Part shown: positions 16,835 through 28,463 of the stretch, one piece after another | Position numbering within the stretch: position 1 is the first letter of the stretch | Layout of the letters: each line of letters starts with the position of its first letter | Assembly: GCF_019303475.1 (NCBI RefSeq) | Contig: NZ_JABLSI010000016.1 | Span: 1-64,000, forward strand | Source of the DNA: Streptomyces sp. JJ38 | GTDB taxonomy: Bacteria; Actinomycetota; Actinomycetes; Streptomycetales; Streptomycetaceae | Direction of reading: 5' to 3' | Length of the DNA stretch: 64,000 nt | The notes under the pieces: model-generated | What the model saw: only the letters and a program-made list of their open reading frames with translations | Databases searched by the model: none | What the model was told of the DNA's origin: nothing | Made by a program: the position numbers and the translations under genes

Positions 16835-16849
16835 GAGCCCATCATAGAA

Positions 16850-16860
16850 TCATCGGATGA
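16850..16860. promoter_or_regulatory. Candidate operator between MFS and FadR-type genes
   Basis: TCATCGGATGA is a perfect inverted repeat (TCATC-G-GATGA) in an AT-richer patch of the 64-bp divergent intergenic region, which also contains CATAGAATCATC. Its location suits autoregulation by the adjacent GntR/FCD protein. Confidence 0.5.
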
Positions 16861-16898
16861 ATACTCGCGTCACAGCCTGAAGGGCCGGAGACCTCCTC

Positions 16899-17576
16899 AT
16901 GCCGCTGAACTCTCCCCGCCGGTCGGCCCTCGCCGACCAGGTCATCGACGCTCTGCGGGAACCGATCACCTCGGGCGAGTGGCCCGTGGGCAGCCGCATC
17001 CCCACCGAACCGGAGCTGGTCGAGCGGCTCGGCGTGGCGCGGAACACCGTCCGCGAGGCGATCCGCGCCCTCGCCCACAACGGGCTGCTGGACATCCGCC
17101 AGGGCTCGGGTACCTACGTGGTGGCGACGAGCGAACTGGCGGGCGTCATGCACCGGCGCTTCGCACGGGCCGACCCCGTCCACATCGCGGAGGTGCGCGC
17201 GACGCTGGAGGCGGAGGCGGCACGGCTCGCGGCCCGGCGCCGGAACGAGCAGGAGCTTCGGCAGCTGTACGCGCTGCTGGAGCAGCGCGAGGCGGCCTGG
17301 GCCTCCGGCGACGTGGAGCGTTTCGTCCAGGCGGACGTGACCTTGCACCTGGCGGTGGTGAAGGCGTCCCACAACGAGGTGCTGACGGCCGTCTACGCGG
17401 ACCTCGGCGCCGTCCTTCGCGACTACCTGCGGCTGGACGTGGGCGAGCGGCTGCGGCCGGAGGAGCACCTCGACCACGGCCGGATGATCGACGCCATCCG
17501 GGACGGCGACGCGGAGACCGCCGCCCGGGAGGCCGCCTCGTACACGGCCCACTGCCGGGGCGCGGACTGCGGCTGA
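16899..17576 (+). CDS. FadR/GntR-family transcriptional regulator (FCD domain)
   Basis: 225-aa regulator with an N-terminal winged helix (LADQVIDALREPITSGEWPV, TEPELVERLGVARNTVREA, GSGTYV) and an all-helical FCD ligand domain (about 85-215). The metal-binding FCD residues are visible as Asp in QADVTLHLAVV, the following His, and later His residues. Such proteins usually respond to organic acids or fatty-acid-like ligands. It is divergent from the MFS exporter and probably represses it. A 21-bp-stem terminator follows. Confidence 0.9.
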   Translation: MPLNSPRRSALADQVIDALREPITSGEWPVGSRIPTEPELVERLGVARNTVREAIRALAHNGLLDIRQGSGTYVVATSELAGVMHRRFARADPVHIAEVRATLEAEAARLAARRRNEQELRQLYALLEQREAAWASGDVERFVQADVTLHLAVVKASHNEVLTAVYADLGAVLRDYLRLDVGERLRPEEHLDHGRMIDAIRDGDAETAAREAASYTAHCRGADCG

Positions 17577-17622
17577 GGACGGGCCCTCCGCCCGCCCGGA
17601 AGGGCCCCGGCCCACGCACGAA

Positions 17623-17664
17623 CCCCGGGCCCGTACGTCTCGGCCGAGACGTACGGGCCCGGGG
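17623..17664. terminator. Large palindromic terminator
   Basis: A perfect 42-nt palindrome (21 bp per arm, left arm starting CCCCGGGCCCGTACGTCTCG) stands between the FadR-type gene and the convergent fabI. It is among the strongest hairpins in the window and is probably bidirectional. Confidence 0.85.
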
Positions 17665-17736
17665 CGGGGGCTGTGGCGGCCCGCCGCGGGCCGCGACGGG
17701 CGGACGGCGCCGTTCGGCCCGTCCGTCGGCCGGCGC

Positions 17737-18534
17737 TTACGCGCCCATCATGTGCACCCCGCCGTCGACGTGCACGATCTCGCCCGTCGTCTTGGGGAAC
17801 CAGTCCGAGAGCAGGGCGACGACGCCGCGCGCGGCCGGCTCCGGGTCGGTGAGGTCCCAGGCGAGCGGGGCCCGGCTGTCCCACACGTCCGCCAGCTCCT
17901 CGAAGCCGGGGATGGACTTGGCGGCCATCGACTTGATGGGGCCCGCGGAGACGAGGTTCGAGCGGATGCCCTCCGAGCCGAGGTCACGGGCGAGGTAGCG
18001 GGACGTCGACTCCAGGGCGGCCTTGGCCACGCCCATCCAGTCGTACTTGGGCCAGGCCACCTGGGCGTCGAAGTCCATGCCGACGACCGAGCCGCCGCGC
18101 CCGGGGCCGTCCGCCTGGGCGCCCATCAGCGGGAGCAGCGCCATCGTGAGGGACTTCAGCGAGTACGCCGAGACCTCGACGGCCGTCGCGACGGACTCCC
18201 AGCCGGTGTTGAGGAAGTTGCCGCCGAGCGCGTCCTGGGGTGCGAACCCGATGGAGTGCACGACGCCGTCCAGGCCGACGCCCTCGCCGAGGTGCTCGGT
18301 GACCCGGGCGGCCAGGGTGTCCAGGTGCTCCTGGTTCTGCACGTCCAGCTCGATGACCGGCGCCTCCTTGGGCAGCCGCTTGGCGATGCGCTGGACCAGG
18401 GTGAGCCGGCCGAAGCCGGTCAGGACGACCTCGGCGCCCTCCTCCTGGGCCAGCTTCGCGACGTGGAAGGCGATCGACGCGTCGGTCAGCACGCCGGTGA
18501 CCAGGATGCGCTTGCCGGCGAGAAGTCCACTCAT
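17737..18534 (-). CDS. fabI: Enoyl-[acyl-carrier-protein] reductase FabI (InhA type)
   Basis: 265-aa NADH-dependent enoyl-ACP reductase of type II fatty-acid synthesis. The N-terminal cofactor motif is VTGVLTDASIAFHVA, as in InhA. The catalytic pair is Tyr164 and Lys171 in KYDWMGVAKAALES (the Y-x6-K spacing of this class), with SAGPIKSMAAKSI in the substrate loop. It begins five bases after the fabG stop, so the two genes form one operon. The usual substrates are trans-2-enoyl-ACP intermediates for branched-chain membrane lipids. It is the equivalent of the triclosan and isoniazid target in other bacteria. Confidence 0.95.
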   Translation of the reverse strand: MSGLLAGKRILVTGVLTDASIAFHVAKLAQEEGAEVVLTGFGRLTLVQRIAKRLPKEAPVIELDVQNQEHLDTLAARVTEHLGEGVGLDGVVHSIGFAPQDALGGNFLNTGWESVATAVEVSAYSLKSLTMALLPLMGAQADGPGRGGSVVGMDFDAQVAWPKYDWMGVAKAALESTSRYLARDLGSEGIRSNLVSAGPIKSMAAKSIPGFEELADVWDSRAPLAWDLTDPEPAARGVVALLSDWFPKTTGEIVHVDGGVHMMGA

Positions 18535-18539
18535 ATCGT

Positions 18540-22396
<3,857 letters not shown>

Positions 22397-22448
22397 CCGG
22401 CATAGACTCTGTCCCGATCCCATCCGACCCCGATCCTTGGACATCGAC

Positions 22449-23864
22449 GTGACACGCCTCGGCGAATCCGTGCGGCGCGCCAGCGAGCTGCTGGCGCAGG
22501 ACCTCTCCTCCGACGCGACGGTGGAGCAACTGCTCACCGAGACGGCCTCGCGGCGATATCTGGACCTCAGCGACCTCTCGGCCAAGGAGCAGGCGGAGCT
22601 GATCGCCTCCCGCGCGGTGGAGCTGCTCCCCGGCGTGGAGCGGCTGGCCGAGCGGATCGACCAGCGGCGCGGTGAGGGCCGGGGGCTGCACGTCAAGCTC
22701 GGCATCGACCCGACGGGTGCCGAGGTCCACCTCGGTCACGCGGTGCCGTTCATCGTGCTCAGCCGCTTCCAGCGGATGGGCCACGACGTGACGGTGCTCA
22801 TCGGCGACATCACGGCCAAGATCGGCGACCCCTCCGGGCGTACGGCCGAGCGGCCCCCGCTCACGGACGAGGACATCGCCCGCAACCTGTCCACTTACCG
22901 GGACCAGGTGCGGCCGTTCTTCGACTTCGAGCGGGTCCGTTTCGTCCACAACAGCGAGTGGCTGGGGCGCATCGCGTTCCCGCAGCTCATCGGCATCCTC
23001 GCGCAGATCCCGGCCGCGCAGCTGCTGCAGCGCGAGGACTTCCGCAACCGGCTCGCGGCCGGCTCCGGGCTCACCATGTCGGAGCTGATCTACCCGGTGG
23101 CCATGGCCATCGACTCCGCCGAGCTGGACTGCGACATCGAGCTGGGCGGCGTGGACCAGCTGCTCAACATGCAGATGGGCCGGAAGGTGATGGAGGTCTA
23201 CGGCCAGGAGCCGCAGCTCATCGCCGCGATGCCGCTGATCGAGGGCACCGACGGCTCGGGCGCGAAGATGTCCAAGTCGAAGGGCAACTACATCGCGCTC
23301 ACCGCGCGGGCGGACGACGTCTTCGGCAAGATCATGTCCATTCCGGACCGGCTGATGGTCCCCTACCTTCGGGCCTGGACGGAATGGACGGACATCGAGA
23401 TCGAGGCCGCCACGGCCCGGATCGAGAGCCGGAGCCTGCACCCGATGGACCTGAAGAAGGTCCTGGCGGGCGAGGTCGTCGCGGCCCTGTACGGGCTGAG
23501 GGCGGCGATGGCCGCCCGCGCCGGCTTCGTCGCGCAGTTCTCGAAGAAGACCTTCACGGACGTCGGGACGCTCCCGGTGGTGGACGCCGCCGCGCACGGC
23601 GGTGAGGGCATCGCCGCGGTGCTGACCAAGGTCCTTCAGTTCACGCCGAGCGCGTCGGCCGCCCGTCGGCTCGCCAAGCAGAACGGGCTGCGGCTCGTCA
23701 TCGAGCCGGAGGGCGGCGGCACCCAGCAGACGGTGGTCCTGCCCGAGGCGGACGCGCTGCGCCCGCTGGCCGAGGTGGCCGCCGAGCGCCGGGCCGAGCT
23801 GGGCGCACGGGGCACGCTGTACCTGAAGGCGGGCCGCAAGGTCGCGGAGGTCCGCGGCCTGTGA
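22449..23864 (+). CDS. tyrS: Tyrosyl-tRNA synthetase
   Basis: 471-aa class I synthetase that charges tRNA-Tyr. The HIGH-type motif is HLGH in GIDPTGAEVHLGHAVPFIVL and the second motif is KMSKSKGN, which places it in the TyrZ-like branch rather than the KFGKT branch. The catalytic domain is followed by an S4-like C-terminal RNA-binding region (SASAARRLAKQNGLRLVIEP...TLYLKAGRKVAEV). About 65 residues precede the catalytic core. GTG at 22449 (MTRLGESVRR) is preferred; an in-frame TTG at 22437 is possible. Neither has a recognisable ribosome binding site, so a leaderless mRNA is conceivable. Confidence 0.92.
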   Translation: MTRLGESVRRASELLAQDLSSDATVEQLLTETASRRYLDLSDLSAKEQAELIASRAVELLPGVERLAERIDQRRGEGRGLHVKLGIDPTGAEVHLGHAVPFIVLSRFQRMGHDVTVLIGDITAKIGDPSGRTAERPPLTDEDIARNLSTYRDQVRPFFDFERVRFVHNSEWLGRIAFPQLIGILAQIPAAQLLQREDFRNRLAAGSGLTMSELIYPVAMAIDSAELDCDIELGGVDQLLNMQMGRKVMEVYGQEPQLIAAMPLIEGTDGSGAKMSKSKGNYIALTARADDVFGKIMSIPDRLMVPYLRAWTEWTDIEIEAATARIESRSLHPMDLKKVLAGEVVAALYGLRAAMAARAGFVAQFSKKTFTDVGTLPVVDAAAHGGEGIAAVLTKVLQFTPSASAARRLAKQNGLRLVIEPEGGGTQQTVVLPEADALRPLAEVAAERRAELGARGTLYLKAGRKVAEVRGL

Positions 23865-23865
23865 C

Positions 23866-23907
23866 GCTTGCGTCGCGTCCCGCCCGCGGGCGGGACGCGA
23901 TGCAAGC
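23866..23907 (+). terminator. Terminator after tyrS
   Basis: A 21-bp stem with a single G-U pair (starting GCTTGCGTCGCGTCCCGCCC) begins two bases after the tyrS stop codon. Confidence 0.85.
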
Positions 23908-23944
23908 CGGGCACGCGGGCGCTGACCGCTCCGCGTGCCCGGCT
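23905..23944 (-). terminator. Second hairpin, probable terminator for the GlsB-like gene
   Basis: A 14-bp stem (AGCCGGGCACGCGG with its complement) with a 12-base loop adjoins the tyrS terminator and sits downstream of the convergent minus-strand gene. Confidence 0.7.
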
Positions 23945-23985
23945 TGGTCCTCGGGGCCGCGAGCGCGGCCCCCGGTGCCGGGTGC

Positions 23986-24264
23986 CTAGGTGTGGGTGCG
24001 TCGTCCGCGTCTGATCGAGACCCACAGCGGTGCGCCGACCGCCACGACGAGCACGGCGCCGGCCAGCTGCAGCAGGTGCCGGATCCAGTCGATGCCGTCG
24101 GTGTCGTCGACGCCCATCCAGTGCGAGACGGCGTTGCCGAGAAGGCTGCCGACCATGCCGAAGATGATCGTCAGCCAGAGGGGGATGTCCTGTTTGCCCG
24201 GCAGGATGGCGCGGGCCAGCACGCCCAGCACCAGCCCGACGAGGATTGCCCACAGCCAGCTCAT
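23986..24264 (-). CDS. GlsB/YeaQ/YmgE family membrane protein
   Basis: 92-aa protein with three hydrophobic helices. The opening MSWLWAILVGLVLGVLARAI and IPLWLTIIFGMVGSLLGNAV are the family pattern of this small stress-associated membrane family. This version carries an extra loop (HWMGVDDTDGIDWIRHLLQL) and a third helix ending in SIRRGRRTHT. Homologues are stress-induced in enterobacteria, but the molecular role is unknown. Confidence 0.85.
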   Translation of the reverse strand: MSWLWAILVGLVLGVLARAILPGKQDIPLWLTIIFGMVGSLLGNAVSHWMGVDDTDGIDWIRHLLQLAGAVLVVAVGAPLWVSIRRGRRTHT

Positions 24265-24481
24265 GGCGCCTCCTAGCACAGCGGGCGAACGGTTCGCACT
24301 CAAGGCTGCACACACCGGCGGGGCGCGTTCACCCGCTGATGGGCCGGACGGGTGACCTGGGAGCCGCGCCCCGACTCCGGACGACCGTCGCCGGAGGCGT
24401 ACCGTGGACGATGTCGGACGCTGTACCGATCGATACACGTAGGCGGCTCCGCGGTGGGCGTCGAGCGACCAGGGGTGCAGG

Positions 24482-24967
24482 GTGAGGCGCAGACAGCACG
24501 GTTCAGAGGTCTACCGGATCACCGGGGCGCGCCAGGGGCTGACGGACGACGTGCGGGCGCGGCAGCGGCGCTACGTCATCTCCATGCTGGTCCGTACCGC
24601 CTCGGTGCTGCTCACCGTCCTGCTGTGGAACGTCTCCCGACCGCTGGCCGTGGTCACGCTGGTCCTCGGCGCGGCGCTGCCGTATGTGGCGGTGGTGATC
24701 GCGAACGCCGGGCGGGAGAACGCGCCCGGCCTGCCCGGGACGTTCGTCCTGCCGCCCACCCGTCAGGCCCTGGAGCCCTCCGCCACGCAGACGGCGGAGG
24801 AGCGCGCTGACGCCACCGGTGTGGGGGCGTGGACGGCCGAGGGGGCGGCGCCACCGGGCGAACCGTCCGAGGCAGCACCGGACGCCGGACGCGACGGACG
24901 GCCCGGCCCCGTGGACGGGGGGCCGCGGGGCGGCGGGGGGCGTGGCGGCGAGGGGGCCGAACGCTGA
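24482..24967 (+). CDS. DUF3099-type membrane protein
   Basis: 161-aa protein opening RRRQHGSEVYRITGARQGLT, the DUF3099 signature, followed by two adjacent membrane helices (ISMLVRTASVLLTVLLWNVS and LAVVTLVLGAALPYVAVVI). The C-terminal 75 residues are a Pro/Gly/Ala-rich disordered tail. GTG at 24482 is the only start near the conserved N-terminus. It is divergent from the GlsB-like gene. Function is unknown. Confidence 0.8.
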   Translation: MRRRQHGSEVYRITGARQGLTDDVRARQRRYVISMLVRTASVLLTVLLWNVSRPLAVVTLVLGAALPYVAVVIANAGRENAPGLPGTFVLPPTRQALEPSATQTAEERADATGVGAWTAEGAAPPGEPSEAAPDAGRDGRPGPVDGGPRGGGGRGGEGAER

Positions 24968-25169
24968 CCGGGTCGGGCCCGATGCGCGGCGGCCCGGAAC
25001 TGGCGGGCCCGGAACAATCATTCGCGTTCGACTCACGCGGTGGGCCCCTGCGTGCCATACTGCCTAGGCGCTCCGTATCCCCCGTCGGAGCGACACATCG
25101 ACGCCGGGCGGCTCCCCCCGTGGCTGCCCGGCGTCGTCATGTTCGCAGGTCACATGCTTGGATGGGCGG

Positions 25170-25406
25170 GTGACCGAGGATACGCCGATCTGTTCCGCCA
25201 AGGGGTGCCGAGCACCCGCCCAGTGGGTTCTCGCCTGGAACAACCCCAAACTGCACACGCCCGAGCGGCGCAAGACGTGGCTGGCCTGCCCGGAGCACCG
25301 CGAGTACCTGTCGGAGTTCCTCGGGATGCGGGGCTTCCTGAAGGACGTCGTGGCGCTGGCGGAGTGGGAGGCCCCGGAAGGGCCGGGCTCAGCCGCCGAT
25401 CGCTGA
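25170..25406 (+). CDS. Small putative zinc-binding protein, 78 aa
   Basis: Soluble protein with two Cys/His clusters: CSAKGCRAPAQWVLAWNNP near the start and WLACPEHREYLSEFLGMRG in the centre, arranged as CX4C...CX2H, which suggests one zinc site. It is highly charged after that. GTG at 25170 is chosen over an in-frame TTG at 25158; neither has a strong ribosome binding site. Its 3' end overlaps the 3' end of moaA by 18 bp on the opposite strand. It is a conserved actinobacterial type without a known function. Confidence 0.75.
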   Translation: MTEDTPICSAKGCRAPAQWVLAWNNPKLHTPERRKTWLACPEHREYLSEFLGMRGFLKDVVALAEWEAPEGPGSAADR

Positions 25407-26378
25407 CATCGGGCGGTCCGGCTGGATGAAGGACGGGTCGTCGATGCCGGCTCCGGCCTTCTTGCCCCACATCGCGGTCCGCCACAGCCCGGCGATCTGC
25501 GCGTCGTCCTCGCCGGCGCGCAGGGCTCCGCGCAGGTCGGACTCCTCGGTGGCGAACAGGCAGGTGCGGACCTGGCCGTCGGCCGTGAGCCGGGTGCGGT
25601 CGCAGGCGCGGCAGAAGGGGCGGGTCACGGAGGCGATCACGCCGACCCGGTGCGGGCCGCCGTCCACGATCCAGCGTTCGGCCGGGGCGGAACCGCGCGC
25701 CTCCTCACCCTCGGGGGTGAGGGTGAAGCGAGTGCGCAGGGACTCCAGGATGTCCCCCGCGGTGATCATGCCCTCGCGCTGCCAGCCGTGCTGTGCGTCG
25801 AGCGGCATCTGCTCGATGAACCGCAGCTCGTAGTCGTTCTCCACGGCCCAGGCGAGGAGCTCGGGCGCCTCGGCCTCGTTGAGCCCCGGCATCAGCACGG
25901 CGTTCACCTTGACGGGGGTGAGTCCGGCTGCGCGGGCGGCGGCCAGCCCACGCAGCACGTCGGCGTGGCGCTTGCGGCGCGTCATGCGCTGGAAGACCTC
26001 GGGATCGAGGGTGTCCAGGGAGACGTTGACGCGGTCCAGCCCGGCACCCCGCAGGGCCTCCGCGGTGCGCTCCAGGCCGATGCCGTTGGTGGTGAGGGAC
26101 AGCCGCGGCCGCGGTTCCAGGGCGGCGCAGCGCTCGACGATGGAGACCAGCCCGGGGCGCAGCAGCGGCTCACCGCCGGTGAAGCGCACCTCGTCCACCC
26201 CCAGCCGCGTCACGGCGATGCGCACCAGGCGGACGATCTCGTCGTCCGTGAGCAGCTCCGGCTTGGCCAGCCACTGCAGACCCTCTTCCGGCATGCAGTA
26301 GGTGCAGCGCAGGTTGCAGCGGTCGGTCAGCGAGACCCTCAGGTCGGTGGCGACCCGGCCGTAGGTGTCCTTGAGCAT
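25389..26378 (-). CDS. moaA: GTP 3',8-cyclase MoaA
   Basis: 329-aa radical SAM enzyme that rearranges GTP to 3',8-cyclo-GTP in molybdenum-cofactor synthesis. The N-terminal cluster is CNLRCTYC (Cys21, Cys25, Cys28), and the C-terminal cluster is FCRACDRTRLTADGQVRTC (CX2CX13C). The C-terminus ends in Gly-Gly, needed for activity. ATG at 26378 gives MLKDTYGRVATDLRVSLTDR; an ATG at 26438 adds 20 residues not expected of the family. GGAGGG lies nine bases upstream of the chosen start. No other moa gene is in the window. Confidence 0.93.
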   Translation of the reverse strand: MLKDTYGRVATDLRVSLTDRCNLRCTYCMPEEGLQWLAKPELLTDDEIVRLVRIAVTRLGVDEVRFTGGEPLLRPGLVSIVERCAALEPRPRLSLTTNGIGLERTAEALRGAGLDRVNVSLDTLDPEVFQRMTRRKRHADVLRGLAAARAAGLTPVKVNAVLMPGLNEAEAPELLAWAVENDYELRFIEQMPLDAQHGWQREGMITAGDILESLRTRFTLTPEGEEARGSAPAERWIVDGGPHRVGVIASVTRPFCRACDRTRLTADGQVRTCLFATEESDLRGALRAGEDDAQIAGLWRTAMWGKKAGAGIDDPSFIQPDRPMSAIGG

Positions 26379-26703
26379 GCGCGCCAGCCCTCCGACGGTT
26401 GAAGCCTTGCTCCGCAGCGTACGTGAGCCCTCCGACATTCAACAGGTCGTTGAAGTAACGAGGCGAACACCCTCTGTTAAATTCTCATGTTAATGTGAAA
26501 ATCATTGCCGTACGACAGTGGACGACGATAGTTTCCCCTCCGGTCCGCGAACGACCAACTCCGCTCATCGGACGCCGCGTTGACGCGCCACCTCGCGCTC
26601 CGGAGGCCGCGGGCGGAGCCGTGGGCCAGGCCAGGGCTCCGCGTGCAGCCCTGGAGCATCGCGCACCCGAGACCTCCAAGACTCTCGAGAACATGGAGAC
26701 CCC
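26379..26703. other. Intergenic region with an AT-rich promoter-like patch
   Basis: A 325-bp gap between divergent moaA and subtilase genes. At 26438-26454 TTCAAC-AGGTC-GTTGAA is a perfect 6-bp inverted repeat. At 26475-26493 TGTTAA occurs twice with 13-bp periodicity, and GTGAAAATCATT follows. This is the most AT-rich patch near the gene and probably holds the subtilase promoter. No open frame with native codon use is visible. Confidence 0.5.
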
Positions 26704-28236
26704 ATGGCACTGAGCCCCCTGTCCAGACGGCGCCGCCGGCTGCTCGCCATGTCCGCGGGCGTGGCCCTGACCGTCTCACTCGGGCTGCTCCCCTCCGCGA
26801 GCACGGCGCTCGCGGAGGGGAAGCCCGCCGCCGCGGACGGCCCGAGGCTGTCCTACGTCGTCAACACCGACGACTCGCGGAAGGCCGTCAAGAAGGCCAG
26901 GAAGGCCGTCAGGAAGGCGGGCGGCACCGTCGTCACCGCCTACGAGGAGATCGGCGTCGTCGTCGCCCACTCCTCCGACCCCGACTTCGGCGCGCGGATG
27001 CGGGCCACCAAGGGCATCGACTCCGCGGGCGCCACGCGCACGGCCCCGCTGACCCCCGTGGCCACCACGGAGGTCGGCGAGCCCGAGTACGTCAAGCCGC
27101 CGAAGGACGGCTTCCAGAGCGCGCGGCAGGCCGACGGGGACGTCAACGAGCCGCTGGAGTCCCTCCAGTGGCCGCTGCCGCAGATCAGGGCGGACGAGGC
27201 GCACCGGATCAGCGAGGGCAGCCGGGACGTGACCGTCGCCGTCATCGACACCGGCGTGGACGACACCCATCCGGACCTGGCGCCCAACTTCTCCGCCGAG
27301 CAGTCCGCCAACTGCGTCGGCGGCGTCGCCGACACCTCCGAGGGCGCCTGGCGGCCGTACCCGAACGGCAGTTACCACGGCACGCACGTCGCGGGCATCG
27401 TCGCCGCCCCGCGCAACGGGATCGGCGTGGCCGGAGCCGCCCCGGGCGTCCAGGTCTCCTCCATCAAGGTGAGCGAGCCGGGCACGAGCCTCTTCTACAC
27501 CGAGGCCGTCGTCTGCGCCTTCATGTTCGCCGCGGAGAACGGCGTCGAGATCACCAACAACAGCTACTACATCGACCCGTGGCTGTTCACCTGCCGCGAC
27601 GACGCTGACCAGGGCGCCCTCGTCGAGGCCGTCAGCCGCGCGATGGCGTACTCCACCCGGCAGGGCGTCGCCCACATCACCTCGGCCGGCAACTCCAACC
27701 TGGACCTCGCCTCCGACGAGCTCACCGACACCTCCAGCCCGAACGACACCACCCCCGTCGAGCGGACCGTCGACCCGAGCACCTGCCCCGACATGCCCAC
27801 CCAGCTCCCGGGTGTGACCTCCGTCGCCTCCACCGGCGCACACGGCGTCAAGTCGTACTTCTCCAACCACGGCCTGGGCCAGATCGACGTCGCCGCACCC
27901 GGCGGCGACGCCCGCTACCAGCTCCCGGAGGCCCCCGCCAAGAGCGGCGGCGTGCTGTCCACGATGCCCGACGGCGAGTACGCGTTCCTCCAGGGCACCT
28001 CGATGGCCGGCCCGTACGTCGCCGGGGTCGCCGCCCTCATCAAGAGCGAGGACCCGCGCGTCAGCCCGCAGGAGCTGGCCTGGCGCCTGAAGGCCCAGGC
28101 CGTCAGCACCCCGTGCCCCGAGGGCGAGTTCGACCCGAGCGGTGACGGGCGCTACGCCGCCACCTGCACCGGCAGCAGGCACGTCAACAGCTTCTACGGC
28201 TTCGGCATCGTCGACGCCCTGGCCGCCGTGCGGTAA
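26704..28236 (+). CDS. Secreted subtilisin-like serine protease (S8)
   Basis: 510-aa exported protease. A twin-Arg-rich basic N-terminus (SRRRRRLLAMSAGVALTV) and hydrophobic core form the signal peptide, cleaved near ALA-EG (37-39). A pro-region follows (about 40-150). The catalytic triad is Asp182 (AVIDTGVDD), His225 (HGTHVAG) and Ser433 (GTSMAGP), with oxyanion Asn330 (SAGNSN). No C-terminal anchor is present, so it should be released. A Lys/Arg-rich stretch (60-72) is part of the propeptide. Its role may be in programmed mycelial lysis or nutrient scavenging; this is inferred. Confidence 0.93.
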   Translation: MALSPLSRRRRRLLAMSAGVALTVSLGLLPSASTALAEGKPAAADGPRLSYVVNTDDSRKAVKKARKAVRKAGGTVVTAYEEIGVVVAHSSDPDFGARMRATKGIDSAGATRTAPLTPVATTEVGEPEYVKPPKDGFQSARQADGDVNEPLESLQWPLPQIRADEAHRISEGSRDVTVAVIDTGVDDTHPDLAPNFSAEQSANCVGGVADTSEGAWRPYPNGSYHGTHVAGIVAAPRNGIGVAGAAPGVQVSSIKVSEPGTSLFYTEAVVCAFMFAAENGVEITNNSYYIDPWLFTCRDDADQGALVEAVSRAMAYSTRQGVAHITSAGNSNLDLASDELTDTSSPNDTTPVERTVDPSTCPDMPTQLPGVTSVASTGAHGVKSYFSNHGLGQIDVAAPGGDARYQLPEAPAKSGGVLSTMPDGEYAFLQGTSMAGPYVAGVAALIKSEDPRVSPQELAWRLKAQAVSTPCPEGEFDPSGDGRYAATCTGSRHVNSFYGFGIVDALAAVR

Positions 28237-28274
28237 GCCCGTCCGGCCGACCGGCCGACGTGACGCAGCACGAC

Positions 28275-28308
28275 GAGGAGGCCGGGTCCCGCGGGGCCCG
28301 GCCTCCTC
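28275..28308 (+). terminator. Terminator after the subtilase gene
   Basis: A 16-bp stem with one G-U pair (GAGGAGGCCGGGTCCC opposite GGGGCCCGGCCTCCTC) and a minimal loop lies 39 bp past the stop. Confidence 0.8.
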
Positions 28309-28463
28309 CGTCCCTCGGCTCCCGTCACCCGCCCCAAAGAGACAAGCGGGACGAAGCCCCCCTTGTCCGCCAAACCGAACAGACGTCAAAGGGCCTGCGG
28401 AAAACCGGGCTTGCCGCGGCCACGGGGGCTCGCTGTCAGTCGGGGCCCGTATCCTCTGTGACC

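Noticed and set aside
15398..17998. A very long plus-strand open frame across the MFS, regulator and fabI genes
   Set aside because: It is antisense or out of frame to well-supported genes, and its composition is Arg/Gly/Ala-rich without any domain, typical of G+C-driven open frames.
26495..26520. A full Zur box upstream of the subtilase
   Set aside because: Only the left half (TGAAAATCATT) resembles the consensus; the right half matches at about three of seven positions.
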